Assembly (NCBI GenBank): GCA_005765155.1
Contig: VCCP01000003.1
Span: 5,022,001 to 5,086,000, forward strand
Source: Zelopaecilomyces penicillatus
Taxonomy: Eukaryota; Ascomycota; Sordariomycetes; Hypocreales; Pseudodiploosporaceae
DNA: 64,000 nt
Direction of reading: 5' to 3'
Part shown: piece by piece, positions 11,708-23,379 of the stretch
Position numbering within the stretch: the stretch's first letter is position 1
How the letters are laid out: the number at the start of each line of letters is the position of its first letter
Program-made: the position numbers and the translations under genes
The notes under the pieces: generated by a model
Database searches by the model: none
Told to the model about the DNA's origin: nothing
What the model saw: the letters and a program-made list of their open reading frames with translations, nothing else

Positions 11708-14700
11708 TTATACTCCTCTGAACATTCTCACAATCAGGAACCACATTGCGCCAATAAATTTGAACGCGCTAAGCCCTGCCACGCTCCACAGCACAATGGC
11801 CATGTATACGTTCGAGCGAGCCTCAAGCTGTTCCTGTTCAGATTGGCCTTCCTTGCCCGTGGTGATCTTGCGCAGACCAGCCGAGTTCAGGACTAGTGCC
11901 GCCAATGCAAAATTGGTAATCATCCAGATCAACACAACACCTGTTCGCACACCTCTGTAGTAATCCATTTGATCCTCTTGCAGCTGGGCCATGGTTGGCG
12001 GGGCTTTTACTTCCTTGAACTTGGTGCTAAACAAGGTGATTTCGCGTCGGTATTGTGCGTCCAAGTCACTGGCGTCTGGGAGGTCGGTTTTACCCTGACC
12101 ATCCTTGGTGTTGACTGATGGTAGCTTTTCCACTTTATCATCACCCTTCGTGCCCCATGAGACGTCGTGAGTATTGCAGAATGCGTAGACGTTCAGTACG
12201 TTGGTAAAAGTCGGGGTCAAGAGCATGTACTGAATAAAAGATGTGAACATGTGCCAGGGATCAAACATAATGAGAGATGCGATAAGCCAGAGTCCAAACG
12301 TTGACATGACTGATACAATCAAGGTATAAAAGACTTTGTTCTTGAAAAGCTGGTTGATATTGAAGCCATCCTCGTCGTTGACATCAGCCATAATAGCCTT
12401 TACGGAGATAAAAATGGCAGCAAACATTAAATAGCTGTGAAGAGTTAGCAAACGAACGAGACTGGGGGCGGTGGGCTTTGTTGCGATGATTGTTTTACTT
12501 ACATCATGATACCAGCCCAGAAATAAACCATAGCGCTATAAAGTTTGCCAGAGCCAGCCGGTCGATTTCCCAACGCCAAAACGAAGCACGTAATGAGGAT
12601 GACACCGTAAAGCCATGTAAATACAACTCCCAGAGTCTCACCAGTTTTACCTAGTAGATCGGGAGAGCCTAAACTTGACGTGAGGATCTTGAAAACGAGG
12701 AAGAAGTTGCCAATGGCGAACCAAGCGAAAATCATGTTGATGGTTTGGAAGACAAACTCAACCATGAAAGCAAACTTGCGGAACACGGAGTGATCGGAAC
12801 GGAAGAACTCGTAGAAATGAGCAATGGCGTAAATGGCAGCGAAGAAAGAACCGTTCAACCAACGACGTCGCTGGAGTACCAGCTCGGTAACTGTATCGGG
12901 AACATCGGTCTCGCCAGTGGCAGATTTGACATACTGCAAGAGCCAATGGCAGTTTCGCTTCGTGACTAGTTCGAAACAGAGGATACGATCCTCTGCGAGA
13001 TACATGTTGGACTCGAACAAGCCGGCCTTGGCACCACCGTGAAGCGTCTCACCCAAAAAGTACTTTTCCAACGGACCCTGGCCATTTTTATCGTTTTGCA
13101 ATGCAACATATCGGTAGGCGGAAAAGGCACCGGGCAGAACTGAAATGAAGCCAAAGGCTGACTCGAGGGGCTTGTCAAGGATGTTACTCATCTTGTACTC
13201 GAAGTTTTGAGTGGCCACAAGGGGATTGAGGAGATTCCTGCCACCAGTTCCGAGCATAGCCTTGATTTCGCCACAAGCACCTCCACACATAGGGGAGAGA
13301 TCAAAAGCTTTCCACAAGTGGTAAATGGAGCTGCCACCAGGTCTTGTACCAGCATCAATGAGCACACAAATGTTGGGATCCAGGACGGGGCCGAAAGCTT
13401 GGAAGAACCACCGATGCGAGTTGATTTTCTTCTGGTTCTTCTCCTTCAAGCAGAAAAGAATCTGCACTGGCTGCCGGCGGTGGACGAGAGACACCACGTC
13501 GTTTTTGAGCTGCAAATGCGTCTGAGTGGTGTACTCGTAGATATGAGCCGTCACATCTTTTCCATTGACTTGCTGTTTCGCAATACCCTCTTGATAAACA
13601 CCTAAACCGGAGAGCACTGCTTTTGTTCGGGGGTTGATTTTAGCCCGACCATCGCTAACGACGCAGACGACAATTTTCTTCCACGCATCCTTGCCCCACG
13701 TCTTGCTGTTTGGGCGATTGCACATGTACTCGATGTTCTTAAAGACGCCAATCATGGTCCTAGTAAAGAGAACGTCATCTTCGTTATACATGGTAACCAC
13801 AATGAAAAGCTCTGTATGTCGAGGCTTGCTGAAGAGCTTCTGGCGCAAAGTGAAATTTTCATTGTAAAATTCGGAGGGGTCACAAGTAGCAGCCGTATAC
13901 CGCATGTGTGTGAATTCGTCTCGTTCTCCGTGGCTGTTCTCCTTAAGTAATGCAGGCGGCACCGGGCAGTCCAGAACTAGGTTGCCGCGATACAAAAGAA
14001 CCTGCTTAACAGTTTTCCAACGCTTTATTCCAGCACCTGCCGGCTGCGGAGTGTCGTGATAGTTGTCTTCAGGTGCGGGGGTGGAAACGGTATGGTCCAG
14101 CATTGGTCTGCGATCGTCGTATTCATAGCCGGGTTGATCGTATGGTTGCTCGTACCCTCCTCCATCGTGATGTTGAGCGTCGTAAGGCTGGTTATAATAC
14201 GCATCATGGTGAGCCTCAGGATTCAAGGCATAGTCACCGGAGTGATGGTTGCCGCCATCATAGCCAGATAGATTGGAGACGGATTGCTGTTTGCCATATG
14301 ATTAGCTGACGCTCTTCATCAAGAACAAGGCTTATGGAGAATAGCTCACGGCAGCATTTAGGTTTAGATGATCGCCTGGCGTTCCGAACCTTTGCGGCGA
14401 TGGCGCCGAAGGCATCTGTAGGTTTTGCTCATGGCCGTAGTGATGGTCATCAAGTTGATAGCCTTGCTGAAGGGGATGTCCAGGAGATGGGGTCCTGTAT
14501 TGGTTCCCCCGAGGATCCATTGGATCGTTGTAATGGTCACCGTCTGCACAAATAGAAGAATTAGAGACCACGTCGAAAAATAATAATTGAAGTCCAGGAG
14601 TCGATGAAGAGGGGCCAAAGAGGCGAGGGCGCAATATGAAGGCAGAGCAACGATGCGGGTGAAAGTGAGTCGGGGGTGTTGTGAAGCAACCAATTATTGG

Positions 14701-15010
14701 TCAGAGAAGTGGTTTGAACAGCGCATTCACGGCGCTAGCTCAGAAGTAAGGGAAATGAGGAGAGATTTGGACCGGCGCAAATCCATGAGAAACAGAAAGT
14801 CGCTATTGAGGAGAGCAGCGAAGTCGCATCAAGAGGTGGGCGGTGGGTGTTGGAGATTAGATGCACAGGGGTTGGGAAGGGCCAAGAAGATGAAACACAG
14901 CGCCAGTGTGTACGTAGTTGCTCTGCCACACGGATGGAAAGGGTCCAGACGGGGGGGTTGAACGATTGGGGATTACGAAATGTGGACTTGCCTAATCGAT
15001 TATACGACAT
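11708..15010 (-). CDS. Chitin synthase, division 1 (class I-like)
   Basis: Exons 14992-15010, 14350-14543, 12503-14286 and 11708-12434 give 907 residues, normal for class I-III chitin synthases, which polymerise UDP-GlcNAc into chitin at the plasma membrane. A tyrosine/proline-rich cytosolic N-terminus of about 180 residues precedes the glycosyltransferase-2 domain. Visible motifs are ELFIVVTMYNED, CGGACGEIKAML, LAEDRILCFE and the catalytic QRRRW (about residues 543-547). About seven C-terminal hydrophobic segments follow, ending in VRMFRGV. The pattern fits class I (ChsC/CHS3 type) better than II or III, but class is judged from memory. The 19-base first exon ends with a GC donor (AG/GCAAGT) and a 448-base intron, giving MSYNRLDGDHYND. 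A GT donor 15 bases farther on would also keep frame. The stop at 11708 matches the family C-terminus. Confidence 0.92.
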
Positions 15011-18000
15011 GGTTGGTGTGTGATATTCGCGGGATGATCAACGAGTCGAGAAAAGCACAGCGTGTGCCGCGTCGGTGCTTGGCGCAATGTACAGAGTGAT
15101 ACTTTTGTAATTAACTTCGTCGGTAGCAGCGAGCGAGAGCGAGCGAGTACGAGAACAAAGCAGGTCGGGGAAGCCAGGCGCGTGTCTCTGCGCCAACTCG
15201 GCCGAACTCCCCGGGTGCAAATGAATAGTCGGGAATGTCGTGCTTCGTCTGTTGGCTCGCACGTGTACACCTGGTTGTTCCTCAACAACGCTTCTGCTGG
15301 TGTTTCTGCTTTTGATGGGTGTTGACGTCGAGAGCCTGGGCCTGTGCACGTTGCCGAGATGGGCGAGTGAATCAAAGTCGGAGCTCCAGATAGCTCACAC
15401 AGGGGCGGAGAAGGGGTTGTCGGATCTTTGACGGAAAGTGTTTGACAATGTAGCAGTCCGGAAATGATGGGGATAGGTAAAAGATGCACAGTAAACAGAC
15501 GGGGAGTTGAATGGTGGGCTCAACTCGGATGAAATTGATGAAAATGATGGACGTGACCCAAGTTTCAGTGGGTTGGAAGACAGGGGAACAGTGGCGCCCA
15601 ATTCGACAGCCCTGGCAGCTGAGCCAGTACCTAAAGACATCAAAAATATGCAAATACTCCCTTACGCTAAACTTAATGAGCTAAATATCCCCACATGCAC
15701 AGTCAGAGTAACTGTGGCTTTGACGCTGGAGTTTTGCTTTGACAAGGCAACCTATGAATTTTACACTGTAGAGTGCCCAATCAGGCTTAAGCCACTTATT
15801 TTCCCCGGCCCATTTCTGATGTACCTGTGTTCGGTAGCTCCTGGCAGCTGCCCCCCGGCATCGCGTTTCAGAGGCGCTAACTTGCAGGCTAGCGACTCCC
15901 AGTAGCGACGCTGAGAGGCTGGCCACAGGCTGCTACAGCGGTGCCCCAGTGGCTAGTGGGCGGATCTGGACGTGGGGTCACTGGCCGACCCCCCGTATTG
16001 GGTGCGTTCAAAAAAAAGCTAGCTGGCCGCAGAGTTCACTGCAAGGTGGATTTCTGATTGCCTGGGCGACCACAGTGACGTCGATGGACCAAGGAGATGC
16101 AGCAGATCCAAGAATATGTTTTCAGGGGGGCTGACCGCTGGCTGGCTACGGGCTCGCCACTGTTTCTGGGGGAGCAGATCTCTATCTGGAACCAGTTGTC
16201 TCACTACCAGCCACCAGGACGTGCACATGCTGCCACTGTAAAAAGGACAGACTGGCTGTGGTCGTACAGGCAGGTACCTGTACAGTGTCCTGCTCTTCTC
16301 CAAACTGGATGGCAGAGATGGCCTCATTTCAGCGTCGTCGTCGTCAGCCTAACATCGAATTACTACCCAGCTGCAAAGCCTGCAATGGCCCGGCTCTCAC
16401 CTCTGCCGTGTCATCTCACAGGTCACCTCACAGATGACTGCTGGGCTCAGCAGCCAAAAATAAACACCCAGGACGACACCACCGCCGAGGCGCCACATCT
16501 TGCGCCCCTCCAAGTGGTTCTGGGTAGTGCGACTCAGCCTCGTGCGAGCGTGGTCACTATCGCCTCCGCCCAATCAAGACGCTTCATTCCAGTCCCTGTA
16601 AGGGGCTTGAGGAAAACTTGAGGACTTGAAGGGGCTTGGGAGCTCTCCAACTGGGCTGGACCCTTGTCTCCTCCTCCTCCATGCCCCCTCCCGAGGACGC
16701 GGCATGGTCGTAATGCAGACAAACGGTTATCTAAGTTGCCGATTGCCGGCTTGTCCTGAGATGATCGCCCTGGCCTCATTCGAACACGGCTACTCTTGGC
16801 CTTGTTAGCTGCTGGCTAGACATGATGGATGGCCTGGACGAATCGAGATCGCTTGCTCTTTGTTGCGAGGTTTCTGGATGGACAATCTGAACTTCGGTCG
16901 GTCGTCATTCCAGACTCGTACGTCTACTGGAGCTAGTTTCACTTCGGCCAGTGCCTGAACACATTCGAGCATTTCGCCGGTATCTATGCGCTGCGAATCA
17001 TCAAACAGTGGATCAAACAGAGGCAGCCCGTTTCCCGAGACGGAGTGGACAGCCGGGTAACAACTGCATTGCCGTTGCAGGTAGGGAACATCTACTCCGG
17101 CCGTGAAGAGTATCATCCGCGCAGATTATTACCACTACCGCAACTTGGCATTCTTTGAGGCTCTCCACAATGGGAGCGTGCTTACGTCTAGCAAAAGTGT
17201 CAGGCCTACAACACCGTGTCTGGATGGGGCTTCGTTGGTGTTGTTGGGGTGGTCTGAGAGTGCCTGCGGCCTGGAGCCTCTTGCAGGAGACTAGCACAAG
17301 GACAGACCCTGTGGTGGCTCCAGCAGGCTAACTTTCCCTCATGGTTCGATAGAGTAGACGGGAGGCGTTAAATAGTAGCGACAGCCGTCTGCAAACTGCC
17401 CGTTGTCAACAGGGTAGCTTTGTCCCTGACCTCTGGTAGTGCCCATGCATTTCAGCCGCAGTCGCTGGTCAGCGAGGTCTGCTGGATGAGGGTGCTGTCA
17501 AGGATTCGTTCAGCTAATTATTCTCCAAAAATATGTTGAGGGGAAAACGCCCTACGTATTAGGCCTCAGGTTTCTTTGCAGGCCGCGAGGCAAACTGCGA
17601 GGCTCCAACGCTTTGTGCGCAAGCGCAAGCCATTACCAGATTTGTCGCTGAGTGCGCCAATCTTGAGCAGTGCTTCGCTGGTGTTTGTTGCTGCGAACAC
17701 TGCGCATCAAGTTGAAACTGGAAACAATCATGCGTAGTCCAGCGCATGGAGAGCAGTTAGTCGGTGAGGCCATAGCGAGCGAGAACAGTCACCATTGCCA
17801 TCATCGTGATGGGTGCGCCCGCAACATGTCCTCGAACATGAGGCCGCGTGGAGATATTTCCATAAGACGAGCAGTTTATGGTTTTTTCGAGTTCCTTTGA
17901 GGTGGTGTGGCTCGATTGCGCTCGCTTACTTGGGATTGAAAAATGAAGGCTTAGGCGCAGATTCGTGTCGCCCACGACATGCGCGAAAGCCACCGCTGTC

Positions 18001-18025
18001 GAATACGTTTGCCAGACATGATTGC

Positions 18026-18115
18026 TATATATCCATGGCACATATAGTGGTGGACTGGCGGAGTATGTCATATTCCTCCGCTCCGCCATCACCACTGCCA
18101 TTGCCATGGCTATAT
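18026..18115. repeat. Imperfect inverted repeat (hairpin)
   Basis: The left arm (18026-18063) and right arm (18081-18115) are inverted copies. CCATGGCA, GTGGTG and TGGCGGAG on the left match their reverse complements in the same order on the right, interrupted by one 6-base mismatch block and a 2-base length difference. The loop is about 17 bases. It lies in non-coding DNA about 600 bases upstream of the NmrA-like gene. It may be a regulatory-protein binding region or a structured transcript; no function is shown. Confidence 0.65.
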
Positions 18116-18262
18116 CATCTGACAAATGTGGCAATTAATAATCCCAGTGTGTGGATAGTACGTCGTCTCGCGAGCTCGCCCTTACGCTAGTTTAGCTGGC
18201 ATTTCAATTGAATCTTTTGCGTGCCTAGTTCTGGCTTTTGCGGACTGCAGCCATCTTGCAGA

Positions 18263-18297
18263 CGGACAAACAGGCACTCACGCGGACAAACAGGCAC
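18263..18297. repeat. Two direct copies of CGGACAAACAGGCAC
   Basis: Two identical 15-base copies start at 18263 and 18283, a 20-base period (about two helical turns). They lie 420-450 bases upstream of the NmrA-like start. CGG-leading direct repeats can be sites for zinc-cluster regulators, but that reading is inference. Confidence 0.7.
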
Positions 18298-18572
18298 CCG
18301 CGATTATAAAGAAAGGATTGGGTTTTAGTATTTCTCTTGGCATTACGGCCTCGCGACGTCAACCTCCGCGGAGTTGCCCTCAATGTTTAGGCTTCAGAAC
18401 TTCACATGGCGGAATTCGGTCTCTCGTGCATAGAGAAACGTGTCTGTACGACAACGTGATGATGGAAAGATGCTCGGAAACCGATGCCTTGATGGCGGGT
18501 TTGTCGACTTGTATTCCGCATGAGTAGACTCATTTGGTTGGGATAGCATCTCCGTCACTGAACCGACGTGGG

Positions 18573-18580
18573 CATATAAA
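18573..18580 (+). promoter_or_regulatory. TATA box of the NmrA-like gene
   Basis: CATATAAA lies 137-144 bases upstream of the ATG at 18717. It is followed by a GA-run and an A/C-rich leader, the usual arrangement for a TATA-containing, regulated fungal promoter. Confidence 0.5.
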
Positions 18581-18716
18581 GAGAGAGAGCTGTCCCTGAA
18601 ATTAAACAGAACAATCACAGCATCAATACATCTCATCTTGTACTCTTACCTTCCTATCAAAAACTACCATTCAACCAAAAATTCTCCAATCTCCAATCTT
18701 CAACACTCGAATTACA

Positions 18717-19977
18717 ATGGCTGCTTCCAGAATCATCACCGTTTACGGAGCCACTGGCAGGCAGGGAAGCAGTGTAGTTGAGTCCCTGTTGAAAAACAAA
18801 TCTTCAAACTTCTCCATTCGCGGCATCACTCGAAACCCAGACTCGGACAAGTCCAAGTCGTTTGCTGCCCAAGGTGCGGAAATGGTCAAGGCCGACGGTC
18901 TAGACAAAGCATCGGTGCTTGAGGCCTTCAGGGGCAGCTGGGCTGTCTTTGTCAACGTGAACCCAGATGATCCTGTGAGTATTGGTCTTTCTATGGTCTC
19001 TGGAAACAGCATATGTCCCTCTTTAACCAAAACATTTCGATCTGGATTGCTGACCACTCTCAACTTCAAGGTTATGAAGCAACCTGGCAGCCCGTCTGAG
19101 GCTGATCTGGGTAAATCCCTGGTTGATGCTGCTGCTGAGGCAGGTGTGAAGCATTTCATCTTCAGCGGCCTGGCTTCTGCTTCCAAGGCTACTGATGGAG
19201 CGTTTCCGGTTCAGACGTTTGAAGGTACGTAAAACCCCCCCCCTGATATCTGCCTCCTAAAAGTATCCACGGCTAATTACTGTATTTTCGTTGTGAACAG
19301 ACAAATTTGCCATTGGCGAGTACGCCAAGACCAAGGGTTTCCAGACCACAACTGTTGTCAGCATGGGATGGTACATCGAGAACCACTTTAGTGAGGAGAC
19401 TGCGCCTCTCCTTGGTGGTTTCCCATATGTTCCGGGAGAAGATGGCACCTTTACTCTGAGGATGCCCCACTGGGGTGGCAACGGCAGGATGCCTTTTATC
19501 TCTGTGGGTGACGACTTTGGCGACATTGTCCATGGTGTGTTCCTCGCTCCGGAGGAGTACGACGGCCGCTTCGTCCAAGTGGCCAGCCAACTAGCCAAAC
19601 CAGAGGAAATGGTTGCAGCTTTCACCAAAGGTAAAACATGAATTTCCCTCCCCTCCTCTCCTCTCAAGGAAGAGTTTAGCACTCGCTAATTCATGTTTCC
19701 CCCTTGAATAGTTACAGGCAAGAAAGCTCAGTACAGCCAACTCGAAAGCTGGGAGGCGTTTGAGACCTATGGCATCGACGATCTTGAGCCCATCAAGCAA
19801 ATGTTTGGCTTCCTCCAACTATCGGGCGGCAAGTATTTCGGCGTGCCCGATGAAATCGAGACGGCAACCAAGTTGAAGGCTAGCGCAGCGCGAGCCCAGG
19901 GCCTTGCGGAGAATGAGGGTCATCTCACGACCCTCGAACAGGCTTTCCGCAAGCAATTCCAAGTGGCAGCTCAATGA
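18717..19977 (+). CDS. NmrA-like NAD(P)-binding protein
   Basis: Exons 18717-18974, 19071-19224, 19301-19630 and 19712-19977 (all GT-AG) encode 335 residues, the usual size of NmrA-like atypical short-chain dehydrogenases. The Rossmann glycine motif GATGRQG (residues 11-17) follows the first strand ITVY. The segment FIFSGLASASK replaces the classical YxxxK active site, as in NmrA-type redox sensors that bind NAD(P) without clear oxidoreductase activity. Later sections include GWYIENHF and ISVGDDFGDIVHGVF, both typical of the family. Function could be a transcriptional co-regulator or an isoflavone-reductase-like enzyme; the sequence does not decide. It converges on a methyltransferase gene 302 bases away. 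Confidence 0.9.
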
Positions 19978-20279
19978 TTGACCAAAAAGCTGCGCTGTAT
20001 CATGAACTTTTTTGGGACATTTTTTGGCTGTTCGGTAATTATGATATAAGCGATGTACTAAGTCGAGTTGTTTGCTCGCGTCATTGAGAGCATATTTGCT
20101 GTTACTTGTCACTTTAAGAATATCTAGTGGATTTTATTACAACGTGTATTTAATGAAATGCTAGTAGTCCTCTCGTGTACCAATTACAACTAGCGAAACA
20201 CAGATCTACCTAACTCGTGTACAAGTAGTTATGTCAAGAAAAAAGAGACTACCGAGGTTTGTCTGTTTTATGCACTCGG
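19978..20279. other. Convergent 3' spacer
   Basis: A short AT-rich region between the stops of the NmrA-like (+) and methyltransferase (-) genes. It holds only the two 3' flanks. Confidence 0.6.
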
Positions 20280-21480
20280 TTAGCCAACAGGTTTCTGTGC
20301 GAGAAGAGCCATTGGCTGCCAGTGATACGCAGCCTCTCCTTTCTTAATGGCCTCTCTCAGTTTAGAGAAGAGAAGATCAGTTTCTTCGCGGGACGGTACC
20401 GACGCGGCATGATGCTTTTGTGCTGTCTCAACAAGTTCACCCCAGCCGACAAGAAATGTGTTTGTTGCAAGGGGAATTAGGTGAGGAGAAAACGGTTTGT
20501 CGTTGAAATCGACGACGTCTAAGCCTGCTTTTTTCACGACGCTAGGCAGATCGTCAACCCAGCTAATATAGTTGCGCCAATGTCAGTGTATCTTCTTGGG
20601 TTTTTTTTCGCGATCTGACAATTCACCGCTCCGCCCTACTACACTTTAAGGGGAATCACTTACTCAAAGTTCAAGTTAAACATGTCAAACATGGGCTGGG
20701 TAGCTTCGAAAAGCGCCTGTGCTGCGTCGCCCTCCCTCGTCCAGTTGTTTACCCAAGTCTCATCCCATTGCAAATAGCCTCCAGGTTCTACACAAGAGTT
20801 TTTTTATCAATATCCTTAGCGCTTCTAATATAACCATGACACATTTCTCATTGAACAGAAAGGGGGGAGGGGGATTTACTTAGCAAGCTCATCGCATGGC
20901 GAATCAGAGGACCTGTGTTCTGGTCCTTGACAACACAGCACCAGAACCTCATATGCACCACATCGTACGTGCCGATCAATTCCGCGGGTACCTCTGCAAA
21001 CGCGTCCTGAATCCTCAACGTCATATTGCTGGGGAGAACAGATTTATGCGGGAACTGGCCATCTGAGATGTCGAACCCGTCTAGTTGAACAGTGGGAGGG
21101 AGCTGAGACGACATGTCGAGAAGCCAAAGTCTGCTCCCAAAAAAAAAAAAGACTTGTGAGTACAAAGAGGGCGAAATAGTTTTAAAGCAGAGGTTTTTAT
21201 AAAGTACGGGAGACTGACGCTGTTCCGGTGCCTATTTCGGCGATTCTCATGTCGTTTCTGATGGGAATCTTGGGATTCATCGTATAGCCATACTGCATCT
21301 TGTACATGAAGTGCTGACTATCGAGCCTATCTATGAGTATGAGCACATTTTTCTTGTTTTCCAGTGTTGAGAAAAAAAAAGAAAAAAAAAAGAAAGTAAA
21401 ATAAAAAATGAAGATTTATTTCCTCACCGTAAAGACTCCTTCAAATCCCGCTGCAGAACATAGCCATCTCCGTTTTCCAT
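20280..21480 (-). CDS. SAM-dependent methyltransferase, LaeA/UMTA-like
   Basis: Five exons (21428-21480, 21219-21326, 20880-21130, 20664-20787, 20280-20562) join in frame to 272 residues. The class I methyltransferase core is clear: motif I is RIAEIGTGTALWLLD (Glu48-Gly52 region), followed by GFDISDGQFP, the YDVVHMRFW strand and the hallmark LLKPGGYLQWDE (residues 136-147, rebuilt across an intron). This is the fungal secondary-metabolism type related to LaeA and UMTA. The substrate, small molecule or protein, cannot be read from sequence. The second exon's acceptor was placed at GATAG/GCTCGA because the earlier AG would put TAG in frame. It lies tail-to-tail with the NmrA-like gene and in line with an orphan gene, which may hint at a small metabolic group. 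Confidence 0.88.
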
Positions 21481-21968
21481 GATGAACGATATCTTTTGTC
21501 AAAGGGGAGGTCAGACTTCAAGTCGTGGTTAGACAGCGCAGTGCCGGAAATTGATCAAGTTCTTATTGAAAATGAAGAATTAAGCTCCCTTTCAGTTTAC
21601 TACTACTAAGCTGTTACACGCCAAGAGAGTAATATGTGTGTATTCATGCATACGGAAGATCCCACCTCCAACTTTGTTTCGGTGCAATTAGTCAGGACTA
21701 TATTATAGGGTTAGGGTATGTGCTCCAGTCTTTAGACTTTCATGGAGAGGAGAGTTGTGTTATTAGATGTGTCAACCCCGCTATATGACTCCGCCATTCG
21801 TATTGTATGCGGGCATGGTATTAATTGAAAAATCACCATTCTATCTGTATCTGTACGGTATGTGTCTCTTCGCAAGCCGTGAAAGTCGACATCCTGTTTC
21901 AAGCTGATAATACGTAACCGTATCTCCCCCTCGCCCTCCAAACTGTACCACGACAGAAACCATACCTT
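21481..21968. other. Intergenic, methyltransferase promoter
   Basis: A 488-base spacer between the methyltransferase start and the stop of the upstream orphan gene, both on the minus strand. I see no gene or repeat in it. Confidence 0.5.
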
Positions 21969-22496
21969 TCAGACCTCCTCATTTGTCTTTTCCTGCAACT
22001 CATACCCCCCCGCGCCAGTCAGCTTGAAGAGTTGCGGCGACCAGAGTATCATTAGCAACTTCTCATCCCTAGTCTCCAGCTCCATCGTGTGCACCACATC
22101 CGTGTAGAACATTCTGCCATGCTGCGCGTCTAAAACCTCCTGCGCCAACTGGTTCCTAGTCTCACACTCACCAGTCTTGTGGGCCGCGCAGAGCTGTGTC
22201 ACTTGATGCTCAAGGATCCAGCAGTATAGAGTAACGAGTGGCAGGGGCACGCAATTGCCTGGCATGCCGTTGTTGTACGTTTCTATGAACCCGGCGTACT
22301 TTGCCTGTAGACTGTCCTGCTCCGAAAAGTACAGCCTGTTGGTGGCCTGGATTTCTTGTATGATGGCAGAGATTAATGTTCGCGGGTTTGTTGGGGGTGT
22401 GCTAGGGTACCTCTTGGATGCCATGGTGTTGAGAGCGGCGGACAGGTCCCAGATGAAGGATTCACGATCTACCAGGCAGCCCAAGTTGAAGTCCAT
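21969..22496 (-). CDS. Hypothetical protein, 175 aa
   Basis: An uninterrupted frame of 175 codons begins at an ATG (MDFNLGCLVDRESF) and ends at TGA. I do not recognise the family. The sequence is soluble, mixed alpha-helical in character and without signal peptide or membrane segment. It includes two glutamine-rich helices (AIIQEIQATNRLYF and LAQEVLDAQHG) and three cysteines in the middle. Codon use resembles neighbouring genes, which argues for a real gene. It is transcribed in the same direction as the methyltransferase and lies 488 bases upstream of it. It could also be the 3' exon of a longer gene, although I saw no upstream exon. Confidence 0.6.
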   Translation of the reverse strand: MDFNLGCLVDRESFIWDLSAALNTMASKRYPSTPPTNPRTLISAIIQEIQATNRLYFSEQDSLQAKYAGFIETYNNGMPGNCVPLPLVTLYCWILEHQVTQLCAAHKTGECETRNQLAQEVLDAQHGRMFYTDVVHTMELETRDEKLLMILWSPQLFKLTGAGGYELQEKTNEEV

Positions 22497-23379
22497 CTTG
22501 AAGATGTAAAAAGACTCTAATATCAGCGTTAAATGTTTGAGAAACTGATCTTGGGAGACTGTGTAGTGTAGGTCTCAGAGCTCAAGAGTCGCTTGGATAG
22601 AGCATTTGGAGTTCATAATCTGGGGGGAAGGAACTAGATCTTTCCGTTATATACTACTCCCTTTCTCCTGCTCTGATTAACAGTCTCTCGTTGAATCAGC
22701 TTCATCGCGAGTTATTAGCTGTGGCGCACCACCATGAGTGGTCAACCTTGCGAGACACCGCCTATCGAAACGATAATACAAAGTGCTCATTGGGTGTTTG
22801 CTGCATCTCCTCTCAGTTTGAGCATTCAGACGCAGAGCTCACCATGCCAAAAGACGCCTTGGTTTCGAAATGCCGTGATCAAATGCCCCCAAAAGTTCGC
22901 GAAAGGATGTCTCCGTAAGAAGCATCAATGTAGGAGCAGTTATAAACCATCGATAAGAAGGCGATACGACAAAGGTCAAGTCATAAGACACCAACCACCT
23001 CAGAGAAACGGGTAATTGCAGCAAGCCCTCCCTTTGCTGTGGCAGCTCGTCATAAAGTCTAGTCACCATATGCTTCAGTCTCTACCTCTATCACAAGTGG
23101 AATTTAAAAGCCTGGTTATGCTCTGTGATGCACTCCAATATAAGTCGGATATGGTGTTGTAGAAGGAAGAGCCAGTATCGATCTGTGACGCAAGCTGGTA
23201 GAAATCCTGTGGGGGCTGACTGTCTACCCCCTCTACACCTCGATGGCGGGGTCACGACCGGAGTTGTGTCACCTCAACTAGGGGTGCGGTAACGGACTTG
23301 TAGATGCACCTTTTTTCAACAATTTAAGCGCACTCATTCCATTTTAATTCATCATCTTCTCAAAATAAGAGACGTAGTC
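22497..23379. other. Divergent intergenic region
   Basis: About 880 bases between the orphan gene (-) and the Yfh7-type kinase (+). It should carry both promoters. Short open frames here have no domain or splice support, and no repeat was seen. Confidence 0.5.

Larger units (their letters stand above)
15011..18716. other. Long gene-free divergent intergenic region
   Basis: A 3.7-kb spacer separates the divergently transcribed chitin synthase and NmrA-like genes, so it holds both promoters. Open frames up to 174 codons occur on both strands, but they have no domain and no splice support and look like chance frames in GC-rich DNA. The right part contains an imperfect hairpin (18026-18115), a 20-bp-period direct repeat (18263-18297) and a TATA element (18573-18580), each listed separately. 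Confidence 0.5.

Noticed and set aside
16097..16621. 174-codon frame in the chitin synthase/NmrA spacer
   Set aside because: No recognisable domain, irregular composition and GC-rich context; probably a chance frame.
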